From assembly GCF_000315625.1 (NCBI RefSeq), contig NW_005434647.1, positions 683,307 to 747,306 of the forward strand: 64,000 bases of DNA. Direction: 5' to 3'. This DNA is from Guillardia theta CCMP2712 (lineage: Eukaryota > Cryptophyceae > Pyrenomonadales > Geminigeraceae). The stretch's first letter is position 1. Every line of letters starts with the position of its first letter. This document shows, one piece after another, positions 53,947-64,000 of the stretch. The position numbers and the translations under genes are program-made. The notes beneath the pieces were generated by a model. That model ran no database searches and was not told the DNA's origin. It saw only the letters and a program-made list of their open reading frames with translations.

Positions 53947-55597
53947 CTACTCGAACGACTTGAGAGTCTTGTGGATGATTTCGCAAGCATTGTTGATGTC
54001 TTGTTCCGTGCTCGTGAGGGGAGGAGCGAGGCGAATGATGTCGTCATGCGTGGGCTTGGCAAGAACTCCGTTCTTAGCCATCTCCAAGCAAACATCCCAC
54101 GCAGTGACAGTCCTGCCCTTGATCTGGGTGGGCTTGATGACGATGGCGTTCAAGAGACCCTTGCCACGGATGGTGGTCACGAGCGGAGACTTCATGTTGT
54201 GAAGGTTGGCGCGGGTCAGCTCTCCATTCTTCTCGGCTTTGGCCACCAAGTTCTCGTCCTTGAGCACGTTGAGAGCAGCCATGGCGATCTTGCACGCGAG
54301 GGGGTTGCCTCCAAAGGTGGACCCATGCTCGCCGGGCTTGACTTGAAGGATAACCTCATGGGAGGACAAGACAGCAGACACAGGGTACGTTCCTCCTGAC
54401 AACGCCTTTCCAAGTACGACAATATCAGGCTTCACGTTGTCCCACTCAACGCAGAGGGTCCTTCCGGTACGTCCGCATCCCGTCTGAACTTCGTCAGCAA
54501 TGAGCAACACCTTGTACTTCTGACAGATCTCCTTGGCTTTCTTCATGTAGCCTGCGTCGGGAACCATCACTCCCGCCTCTCCTTGGATCGGCTCGACCAT
54601 GAACGCGCAGTACTCGTTCGCATGCTCCGCGATTTTCTTCTCGAGAGCAGCAAGATCGTTGTAAGCAACAATGTCAAAGTTGGGCATAGCAGGTCCAAAT
54701 CCAGCATAGGAGGAAGGATCGGTGGAGGAGGAGATAGCAGCGAGGGTGCGGCCCCAGAAGTTGTTCTCCGCGAACAAGATTCTCGCCTTGTTGTCAGGGA
54801 TGCCCTTGACAGCGTAACCCCATCGGCGAGCAAGCTTGCAAGCCGTCTCTCCTCCCTCAACACCAGTGTTCATGGGAAGCACGCGCTCGTAACCAAAGTA
54901 CTTGGTAACAAACTCGCAATAGGGTCCCAACACATCATTGTGGAAAGCCCTGGAGGAGAGGGTAAGAGTCTCAGCCTGCTCCTTCATGGCAGCGATGATC
55001 TTTGGGTGGCAATGCCCCTGGTTGACTGCAGAGTATGCAGACAGGTAATCATAATACTCCTTGCCATCCACATCCCACACTTTCACTCCCTTGCCCTTGG
55101 AGAGAACCACGGGCAGAGGGTGGTAGTTGTGAGCACCAAAGTCATCTTCAAGCTTCATCAGCTTCTTCTGCTTCTCAGACAGATGTGCTCGCTCTGCATC
55201 AGAAGCACTTCCACCCATACCACGTGCAAAGGTACGAGATACAGATCGGTTGAGAGCCCTGCCGAAGACAAGGGTCAGTACACAGCGTTACATCTCAGAG
55301 GCCTGGGTGTTGGCTTGCATGAGAGGATTTGTGAAAAAAGACCACAAGAATACGAAACCAAGGTAACCATGCCAGGAAACCACCCCCAGCCCTTGAACGA
55401 CTAGGATACACACTAGACAGCAGCGCCGGGTCATTTACTGGGGCAAGTCTGACGAGACTATGCCACGGCAAAAGATGATGGGATGTCCGACATCATACAA
55501 ACATGAAATTGAAATGCTTGGGATGTTTTTTTCTGTGGGTGCAAGAAAGGAGAGCATCTCACCGCATGGCGCCCCTGCATCCAACAGTCTTCAGCAT
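53947..55597 (-). CDS. OAT: Ornithine aminotransferase, mitochondrial, two exons
   Basis: PLP-dependent delta-aminotransferase converting ornithine plus 2-oxoglutarate to glutamate semialdehyde plus glutamate. Exon 1 (55597-55563) encodes [19 protein letters not shown]...GGCAG intron joins in frame to [20 protein letters not shown] in exon 2 (55258-53947). Together they make a basic, hydroxylated mitochondrial presequence. The enzyme body shows [83 protein letters not shown] (PLP lysine) and [17 protein letters not shown], ending KTLKSFE at 53947. The length (about 440 residues) fits the family. It converges on the kinesin gene, with about 200 bp between stops. Strong codon bias toward C-ending codons suggests high expression. 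Confidence 0.95.
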
Positions 55598-57269
55598 GGC
55601 CGCGCTCGTGCTTTTCCGCTGCCTACGGTCTCTATATACTGATCAGAAGGGTAGGGATGCCTCCAATACCGGGTAGGGGTAGTTGAGAACAGCCGATATG
55701 GTAAGGGTGATAAATGGTCAAGGAGGGGGTGAGGGTGGACTTTTGGTCTGGTAGATAGAGCCTTTTGGACACCCTGTTACTAAAATGACTGTTGATTTTA
55801 CCTTGTGAAATATTGACTGAAAAATATTATTCAAATAAAACTAAAGTAATGAACTGTCTGACTAAATCAAGAACTATGGAGGGCGTTCATCGAATATCTT
55901 TACCTATGTGGTACCACATTCGAAAACTATTTCCCGGTACTTTGGGGAGAGCTTGGTTTCTTAGGCAAGGGTAGGGTGTTTCAAGGTCCATCTTGGGGTA
56001 GGGTGGAAACTCGGGGAGGGTGGGGGAAAATGGTTGGTATACGATGATAAGTAAAAATGTTCAGGATGTTCCCTTAAAGTAGGGGTACTTCAACAGGTCA
56101 AGCAGAGGGTGGGATGAACCAAAAAGCAGTTACGCATCTGTAACCACTCTACCGACCTCACACCACCCTACCACACCTCGCATAATTGCAACGCATAGTA
56201 CCCCCTCATTTGTTTACTAATCTTGGATTCAATTCCATACCCGTAGGTACCCCTACCCACTCAATAAGTCTGAGTGACCCGACCTTGAACTTACGGCTGG
56301 GAGTCGCCCGGGCGCAAATCGGAGTACCTTGCAACACAAGGGCAGTACACTGGCCTCCAACTTGACGCGCCCGAGGTTGATTGAACTCAGTCAAGTTCAA
56401 AGATCAAAACAGAGGCGGCGCTGAAGGCACAAGGGTCACGGTGGCTGTGACCAGCGGCTGGCCCGGCACCGTCGGGCCGGGGCGCGGCGGGCACTGCCGC
56501 AGCGCGGCCCGGCGGCCGGGCCCCGGCGGCCCACCAGCCTGGCAGTGGAATGGCGGCCGTTCTCCTGATTGGCGTAGATCCCTTTACTCAAAGTTAAGTT
56601 AAAAATCAGTACGAGGACAATCAGGAGAGAGTGGTGGAGCTGACACCACCCCACCCCCCTGCGCGACGGTCGGACCCGGTGACCCGGCGAGGGGTGACCC
56701 GGTACTACTATTGGCATAACTTCTCTACAAAAGTTTACTCAAAACTTTCATGGCAAGACAAAATTGTACGCGGGCCAGGCTTTACTGGTGAATGGGGGTG
56801 GGTGCAGGCACCCACACCCCATTTGATACCATTGAATGAGTCTAAACGGGGGTCATCCGGTGGGGCGGAATGTCCTGGATTGACAAGGGGATTATGGGGT
56901 GGGGTAGAAAGCCTCAGGTGTCAGGACTGCCGTTGTCCGTTGAAGCAGTCTATGCCGGCGCAAGGTTGCTGTCACAGTGTCATGCTCGCGAGGCTGCTGA
57001 AGGCCGGAGATGATCAAATCAGTGGCCCTTCAACGGCTGAGGGGAGGAAGTAGTGTAGTGATGCCTGAGAACTTGCAAAGATAGTCAGGTATCGCCCTGA
57101 AAAGTTAGGAACCGTAACAGTGCTAGCCTTTCAGCCAAGGACAGGTAGAGTATCAAGCCGCGAAGTGAGGCAAAGATGGCTGAGAATAGAAGTACAGCTT
57201 GATAGCACGTGGCCGGCTTTAGCTTTCGAATGGCAGACTGATGCAAGGTTGAGGAAGCCATGATATTGC
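55598..57269. other. Intergenic region: GGGTAGGGG-type DNA then GC island
   Basis: No gene. 55650-56260 is G-rich on top or C-rich below, with GGGTAGGGGTAG and CTACCCC words. 56280-56720 holds a GC-rich island (CGGGCCGGGGCGCGGCGGGC) preceded by a TTGAACTCAGTCAAGTTCAA AT-rich edge near 56380-56400. 56780-56900 returns to GGGGT words. Presumably includes the OAT promoter (near 55600) and that of the next plus-strand gene. Confidence 0.5.
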
Positions 57270-59226
57270 ATGGGTCTCATGCATAACCAAGGGAGAGTCA
57301 AGCCAGGGCTTGTGAATTTCTTTGAGTGGAAAAGGGACAGGAGCATGGTAGAGGTTATGCGATGGATTTTAGGCAGATATTGGTCATCCTTTGATAATTG
57401 TTATAGAACATTATGGCAACGCATTACGCCCTTGTATCCGGAGCCTCAAGTAGATTGGCAGATCAGTACTATCTTGTCAAGCAGGTCAGTCACATTGCTG
57501 AAAGCATGCGATGCCTCTGATTGATTTCGAAGGCTTGCGACGAGTATTCCACTAACCATGGTAAAAGCACCCTGTCAAAGCAACAGTTGGACTACATCCT
57601 GGGAAGATTCAACGTAATACTTCCAGAAGTTGCCTTTGAGAAGTTTTGGGAGATGTTTGCAAGCTCTTCAGAGACGGAGATTTCTATTAGCCACTTCTTG
57701 CAGAAGCTGAAGCCTTCGCAAGCTTCAAATATCCGAGCAGCTGGACTGCGAGCCAAAGAGATCCCGTTCGCAAGTGCATCCTCTCCCAAGAAGCCCAAGA
57801 AGCTCTTCAACTGGAATCCAGCTGAGCTGGGTCCAACCCCTATCTGGGACAACGAGTGGCGCCAGGTTTGCGGCCCCTGCCACTCCTTCGAGAGGTCTGA
57901 CAACTTGTGCAACAGGAACAGGATGAAAACCTTGGAGCCCCGACGATGACTGGGATTATGTCAGGAGCCTACTACTTTCAGCGTGGTAAGATGGGACCAA
58001 CCAAGGCGCCGCGACAGGAGTGGGACTACGAGATGCGCGCTCCTCTTGCTACGGTGCTCATAGAAGGTCCGATGACTGCTACAAGGATATGAGTGACGTT
58101 GATGCAGGAAAGTTTTACGGGGGCTCAGAAAAGGACATGGAGGATATGCACAAAAGACGCAAGCAGGAGAGAGCAAGGATGACAGCTCTTATCAGACGAA
58201 ACAAGCAGGTAGCATAGTGAATGACGTTGAATGCATCTTGACTATGCATGTGTACTTCTGTTTGCATCGTCTGAAGTGTGTTCCTTCATTTTGTCGTCCA
58301 GTATAACTTGTTCGCGATGCTCATTGATTCCAACAGGTTGTGAAACATTTTTCTGAGCTGATGTCGGAAAGTCGGTCACAGCAGCAATCAGCACAGTCGT
58401 CCCAGAGATCCACACCGAGGTAAGTTTCTGCGTTAAGGCTGATAGAGAGCGATCTTATGTACAGCTCGTCTCTTTGCCGGAGCCTGCCCTCTACCTCCCT
58501 TATGTTGTGTTCAGATCAATGCAATTCACTCCGCAAGCTGTGCAAGGAGCGATCAACCCGAAACTTCGTCTGTCGTTCTCTGCTGATCGGACACGGGCGA
58601 GTTCGTTCGAAGAAGCCATGCAACAGTTCAAGGTCTGCGTTCGTGCTTCTCATGCTTGTCATCTCACTGCGACTATAGAATTCTCAGCTTGTGACAGCAA
58701 GGCCGTCTGGAGCAGTCACCAGCAGAGTGATATCTTTCAATGTGTCCCAAGGAAATGACAATCCATGCAGGTGCGAGAAGCGAAAGCAGAAGAAAGGATG
58801 AGCATGAACGAGTCAAGGAGGTGAACTGATTTGCTTCTGCTTCCTCGTTCCTTTCGTCATCGTCGTGTCAGAGTGCAAGCCATCGTTACCCCAAGAGCCA
58901 ACACATCTCAGAGCTCTCTCTTCCTCAAGCAAGCCTTCCAAAACGTCCGAAACTCGCTTCCCGATGAGGCCTTTGCATCCGCAAAGCCAAGCCCTGCTCG
59001 GCCTAAAACAGCGTACGTGAGCACCCCAAGACTTATGACTCCAAGACTTGGTGAGGATCACGCGGGGAGAAGAGAAGAAAGCGGGTTGACGCTAGACAGC
59101 AGGAGGAAGCAGACCTTCAAGCGCACCCACACGTCAGCTCCTCCGATCTCTCCCTGCAGACTCAGCAGCGGTGACAGTCGTGGAGGGACAAGAAAGAGAG
59201 TGATGTGCGGCCTAGGTGCTGATTGA
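57270..59226 (+). CDS. Hypothetical protein with EF-hand-like region, about 6 exons
   Basis: A first exon from ATG 57270 encodes FFEWKRDRSMVEVMRWILGR and ends near ISTILSS. Then ACDEYSTNHGKSTLSKQQLD followed by YILGRFNVILPEVAFEKFWE and ETEISISHFLQKLKP (about 57531-57720), which resembles degenerate EF-hands. Next LFNWNPAELGPTPIWDNEW, then GAYYFQRGKMGPTKAPRQEW (about 57965-58025), DVDAGKFYGGSEKDMEDMHK with a basic helix to NKQ (about 58095-58207), VVKHFSELMSESRSQQQSAQ, QFTPQAVQGAINPKLRLSFS followed by EEAMQQFK (about 58515-58630), and a Ser/Arg/Pro-rich C-terminus ending at 59226. Exon frames fit GT-AG introns. The family is unknown. The helix-rich plus basic-tail architecture and the ARMC3-like neighbour hint at a flagellar or cytoskeletal role, which is speculation. 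Confidence 0.5.
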
Positions 59227-59543
59227 GAAGCTGGAAGCGATGGAAGAGGAAGCGCTTGTGCTCACGAGTTTCATCCAGTGATCTCTGTACCATATCCTCT
59301 CTTCTCCTCAAGACGTTTTCAGGCTCGTTCGATCTATTCCCATCACAGAACAAGCTATCTCGGACGATCAGGTATCTCTCTCTACTACTTCTAGGCTAAG
59401 ATGTCACTCACAATCATCGCTACCTTCAGTTGTCCCTCCTCGCTAAATTGTCTGGTGCGCATGCTACCGGTATGGTAAACAGGAAGCAGATGATCTCTTT
59501 GCTGCAAATCAACAGACAATCCCAGACTTGAGTTTCCTCCCAG

Positions 59544-62500
59544 TCATGCCTGATGTATTGTAACGATAAACAGTTCCATCAAATAAACAAATAAGCTCTT
59601 CAAGGCGATGAGGGAACGAGAGCTGAAGACAAGGAAACCATGATTCAACTTCATCCCAGCGAAATGAAGTGATACACATCCTTCCTCTGGATGACTTGTT
59701 AGGAAAATCGTCGCATTCCTCTCCTCCTTCACCTGATACTTCGCCGCCCACTCGTCTGCTGGGTTGAAGTCTGTCCCGTTCTCGTACAGCGAGCCCACAT
59801 TGTGCATGAGATCCACCGTGTAGCTGTGGCAGACGTTACAGGAGCAAATGGAAAGAGAAGGAGGGAGGAGAGGGAGGAGAGGGAGGTGGGGAAAGGAAGC
59901 TGGTGGAGGAGGTCCATGCTTACGTCTTCTGCTGACCCTCCTGATCCACATCTCCAAAAAACTTGACGACATTCCAGGCATGTCCGACATGCGCCCCGCG
60001 CTCGATCTTGGTGCGTTCGAGTCTGCAGAGGTAGGGGAGGACCAGGTCGCAGAGGTACTTGAAGAGGAAGGCGCGATGGCGGCAGCCTGCCTTCTTCAGA
60101 TCGCCCACCCACACCACGTTGGACTTGCGGAGCTGCTTGCACCTCTGAATCTCCGTGGAGTAGCCGAAGTCCATGTACTTGTCGTAGAGGATGCTGCCGC
60201 CGAGGCGCTGCGAAAGGATCTCAGCGATCTTGACCACACACTTCTTCTTGATGTCTGTGCTCGCAATGTCTCGCTTGTCGAGGATAATCTGCGTGAGGCC
60301 GAGGGAGGCACATTCACCCTTCACCTCCTCCACCAGCTGCTTCAGCCGGTTGTCCTGAGAGGCGTCGGCAAGCAGAACTTCTCTGTTGGTGTTAATCGTC
60401 TCTTTCTGCAGGTCCGTAAGGGACGTGTAGGGTCGGCCGACGCCCATGTCGAACCATCCGTCACTCGTGCGATCCTCGAAGTCGACTTCTCCTCGCAGCC
60501 ACAGCTTCGCTGATTGACTTTTCTGCAGCAGCCGCTCCACCGCATCTTCAGCTGCCTGTGAGTGTCTGTCAGAAGGCAATGAAAGCAAGTGGATGCGGCG
60601 GCGAGAAGGAAGCAGCGGGGACCTGTCCAAGCTGCTTCCAGTGAGTGTCCATGAGCGACAGCAGCTTGCTAAGGGCGCCGATGTCGCACAACTCGACAGC
60701 AGACGAGCGATCAGAAGCACATTTTCCGATGGCGAGGATGGCAGCACGTCGTGGCTCGATCGCATCTTTGCCGTTCTCATCCTTTGCCTGGACAAATGAC
60801 ATCAGGACGCAGTAGCAGCAGCAGCGCTTTCATCATCGACCTCGAGCTGCGCGACCAGAGGTGCCATGGCCTTGCTCTCGAACAGCTTCTGCCGTCCATA
60901 AGAGTCCATGGCGAAGTTGCCGATCGCTCGAGCAGCGGAAAGCTATAGAAAATGGTTCAGGACGTGCCGAATGTCAATAAAGGATAAGGGAGAGAGAGGA
61001 AGTGATAAGTGAGTTGATTGCGACACGCAATCCAATAGTCGAATGGTTCTGTCGCTCACTGACCCTCAGGAAGACGAGGGCCATATCGCAAAGCAGCATT
61101 ATAAGAAACAAGACGAAACGTGAAAGCAAAGCAAAGAAAGAAGATATACACGAATAGACAGCAGATAGAAGAAATTCGTGTCTCAAGAATCTGAGAGTTC
61201 TGAGAGAGACCTGAGTATCGACATCCTTGTAAGTCAGGCATTTTACAAACTCCGGTATCGCGTTCATCTCCAGCAGCATCGGTCTACCCTCAACGTCGAA
61301 CGCTGCGTTCGCAAGAGCCTGGCAAAAAGAGTTCAAACAAGAATAGAGAGGCAAAAAGACCAGAGAAGTTCATAGCAAATGATTCAAAATATCATCAGTT
61401 TTGGGAGAAAAGGAGTAAGTAAGAAATAAAAGAAAGGACGGGATGAAGGCAAAATGAGAAGAAAGAGGAAACGAAAGTTAAGGATCAAGAAGATAGCAAT
61501 AACCTGACATGCCATCCCGCTCACGATTTCATCTTCATGCTTGATCATCCGAAACATGTTGCCGAAAAAGTTTTCTTCTTTCCTCATCTCCTCCCTGACG
61601 TTTCCTGTCCATCATCTGAGCGAAGTTTGGAATTGCTCCTTCGAAATACCTTGTTCTGCACAACTCTTACAGTTTTCAAGGATGGCTCGTCCCAGTCGTA
61701 GATCTGGAATCTCCAACTTTTCTAGCGCATCTTGTGCAGCTTTTTTTGCCTCCTGGTCGAGATCTTCCTTACTCAGATCCTCCACGTGCTTTTGCTTCGA
61801 CTCGACAAATTGATCGTAAAGTTTGCAGTAGTTGCTGAGAACGCTGGCAAGCTGGCAGCGGAGGAGCCAAACACAGCAATATCGTTTGGGTTTAGGGACC
61901 AGAAATCGAACGGATGATGAAATCAGCGAAAATCGTGGGACAAAAAGAGCGATGACATTCAAATTCAAAGTATAGCAAGCACAGAGAAGACAGCATTGAA
62001 CCCCCATAAGAAACAGAAGAAGAGAAAGAGAAACAAAATGTCAGATGAACCGAATGCAAAATACAATGTCCATGAAGAACCTGCCCAACTCCGCCTTCTT
62101 CCACAAAGTCCAGGCCAGACATGAAATCAAATACAAGTCGAGACAGCGCAACACAGCTGGCAAGTCTGTGTCACTTCTTTCGATCAGCCTCCCCGAGACT
62201 TACGCATTTGCAACAACAGAAAGTTCCCCATTCGAGAGCAGGCCAATCCCATTCTTCATTCCACCAAGAGCACCAATCGTCTGCAATCCAAAACATGCGT
62301 TAAAATTAGTTTGAGAAACCAGCCTTGGTGATCATCATTGTATGCATGCGCACTCCTTTTGTCATTTGTTTCTCATTATAGCATTCTCCAATTTTCTCAC
62401 CTGCTTGCAAGGGATGTCGAACGCGCAGTTGGCAAGTGCCATCAGCGCTTCTTCCTACATCCTCACGTGTCAATCATTCACATGAAGAAGAGAAAGAGGG

Positions 62501-63793
62501 ACCTGCACACGAGCTTCTTCAGAGGCAAGGCAGTTGCTCAAGGCCCGCAGCCCCTCTTTCATCCTGATCTCTGTGCGGCACTCCGAGTCGAAGGCGCTCA
62601 AGCTCAACGCAAACGACACAGACTGACGAACTTTGTCGTTGGGCACCCGATCCTTGCATGCCGTCAAAACGTCTCTGTGCTAACATTGGGCATGATACCG
62701 TGTCCGGAAGAGCAGCTAACATCTCGATCAGCTTGTCGATCCCTTCCAGCCGACGAAGGTCTTTGAGATTTCCTTCTTGTTCGATAGCATACGCCAATGC
62801 TCGCGCAGCATTTTCCTGCTCCACGTCAATATTTGAATGAAATGATATTTGCGAGAGAGACAGGTCAAATCAGCAGGATACCTGAACATCAACGCTGTCG
62901 CTCATCAGCCCTTGGTCGATCAACACCTTCATCCCCTTCAATCTGTACAACTCATCCTTGGCCTCAACATGCTGCAGCACTGTTGACAGAGCCAGTGCAG
63001 CTTGATTCACAACCCCGTCATCTGCATTCTTGTTCGACATGAGCTGTAGAAGAAGCGCCACTCCTCCAAGAATGTGGATGCCAAGACGAACAGGAGAGTC
63101 CAGGGCGTGGCAAGCTATGCAGTAAGCTGCTTTCCCAGCGACATCCAGTTCTTCTGACTTGAGATGCTCCACCATCGGTTTCAGACCACCAAGCTCTACA
63201 GTCTTCAAACGACATTTTTCTTCTCCGTTTTTGTCCGCCTGGTGCCTTGTTATTGAAATGGAAACAACCCATTTCCCATGTCACCTGACACGACTCCCCA
63301 TTTCTTTTCCTTAGGATGAGTCTCCCATCTGCAACCGCTTCGCCTGCACACCGAGATAGAATATTCAAGCATACAGCCTGAACTTCGAAGTCCGCGCCAC
63401 ACCATGCTTCCTGATTATCCAGTCAATAAAGGTAGTTCGAGTTGAACTCCAAAACCTTGGTGAGGAGCTTGATTACAACAGGAATTCCACCGCCATCACC
63501 GAGAGCCCCTCGCAAGTGCATGATGATCTCTGGCTCATTCCCCTCGCCACCATCTTTAGCAAACTGGTACAAGGCTTTTGCTGCAGAGAGTGTGACGGGC
63601 TGCTCAGGTGACTGTAAACAAGACTTTGTGAGTCCCTCACGAGAGCAGTACATGATGAAAAAGCATGTAGGAAACATCAGTGAAATCAAACCTGAAGAAG
63701 CATTATCAGAGTCCCTGGCTGCTCAACAGTCACGGGTAGTGGCAGCTGCGCCATGCGGCTTGAACCCTCTTGCTTCGCCTCGTCCTCCGCCAT
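59544..63793 (-). CDS. ARMC3-like armadillo-repeat protein with C-terminal EDR1-like domain, about 15 exons
   Basis: ATG 63793 begins MAEDEAKQEGSSRMAQLPLP. Successive short exons each encode about one armadillo repeat: VTLSAAKALYQFAKDGGEGN, GGLKPMVEHLKSEELDVAGK followed by AAYCIACHALD, ENAARALAYAIEQEGNLKDL, RQSVSFALSLSAFDSECRTE, EEALMALANCAFDIPCKQ, ALANAAFDVEGRPMLLEMNA, LSAARAIGNFAMDSYGRQKL and RRAAILAIGKCASDRSSAVE. The C-terminal part (about 59550-60560) has LWLRGEVDFEDRTSDGWFDM, CVVKIAEILSQRLGGSILYD followed by YMDFGYSTEIQRCKQLR, VWVGDLKKAGCRHRAFLFKY followed by LCDLVLPYLCRLER, and GAHVGHAWNVVKFFG. This matches the EDR1/transglutaminase-like domain that ends human ARMC3 and plant EDR1 kinases. 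ARMC3 is associated with cilia and sperm, suggesting a flagellar function here. Exon limits are approximate. Confidence 0.85.
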
Positions 63794-64000
63794 CTTTAAC
63801 CTGAAATTAACGCTCGGGTGTAGTTTAGAGTTAAGCAAGTTCAAAACTAAAACCTGACCGTCCGACCGTGCCGTCACCGTTCAGTGTGACTAACTTGTAA
63901 ACAGGCTTGAACCTGAACTTTCACTAAGTTCAACGGTTCCGAAGTTCCGAAGTTCCCGAGTCCCAGGCCCGAGAGTCCCGGCGGAGCATCGGAGTTCCGG
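63794..64000. other. Start of another intergenic GC island
   Basis: 5' flank of the ARMC3-like gene. AT-richer DNA with AAGTTCAAAACT and CTAAGTTCAACGG motifs (63835-63940) grades into CCGAAGTTCCGAAGTTCCC and GGCCCGAGAGTCCCGGCGGA at the window end, the same edge-then-island pattern seen elsewhere. Confidence 0.5.

Noticed and set aside
53848-55404. Plus-strand frames of 183 and 273 residues
   Set aside because: Antisense shadows of the strongly biased ornithine aminotransferase exon.

Overview
This is nuclear DNA from a unicellular eukaryote, most likely a photosynthetic alga with a complex (secondary) plastid. My best guess is a cryptophyte such as Guillardia, but that is an inference. The evidence: genes are on both strands with no operons, and most are cut by short GT-AG introns (about 45-150 nt, sometimes expanded by CT/GGA repeats). 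A PP2C phosphatase carries a leader that looks like a signal peptide followed by a plastid transit peptide with Phe at the expected cleavage point. An RWP-RK regulator is present, and an ARMC3-like protein suggests a flagellate. Exon limits below were read by eye from frame, splice sites and family motifs and are approximate unless stated.

Layout. 1-12.8 kb: partial unknown gene (+), plastid PP2C phosphatase (-), VPS13/BLTP3-type lipid-transfer protein (+) cut by a 100-N assembly gap, and a long coiled-coil protein (-). 13-20.5 kb: peroxiredoxin-like gene copy A (-), 2-oxoglutarate/Fe(II) hydroxylase with a helical tail (-), divergent unknown (-) / TauE-SafE transporter (+) pair, unknown charged protein (-). 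21.7-27.3 kb: Mediator tail-like subunit (+) converging on a regulator with three Zn2Cys6 clusters (-). 29.5-37 kb: unknown protein with 13-residue repeats (-), P-element-like transposase relic (-), amidohydrolase (+), peroxiredoxin-like copy B (+). 37-46 kb: MRE11 nuclease (-), a gene-poor stretch, AlgH/UPF0301 protein (+). 47-50 kb: a large inverted repeat with a near-identical RWP-RK gene in each arm. 50-64 kb: kinesin with a C-terminal PH domain (+), mitochondrial ornithine aminotransferase (-), unknown EF-hand-like gene (+), ARMC3-like protein (-).

The genes do not form one pathway; it is a mixed housekeeping and regulatory neighbourhood. Two recent duplications stand out: the intronless peroxiredoxin-like pair in opposite orientation 22 kb apart, and the RWP-RK palindrome. 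Intergenic DNA comes in two recurring kinds: very GC-rich islands built from CCGGG/GACTC/CGGTC words, often edged by AT-rich DNA with GTTCAA motifs, and strand-biased stretches full of CTACCCC/GGGGTAG. The islands share exact words over tens of kilobases and look like an undescribed repeat or regulatory class.
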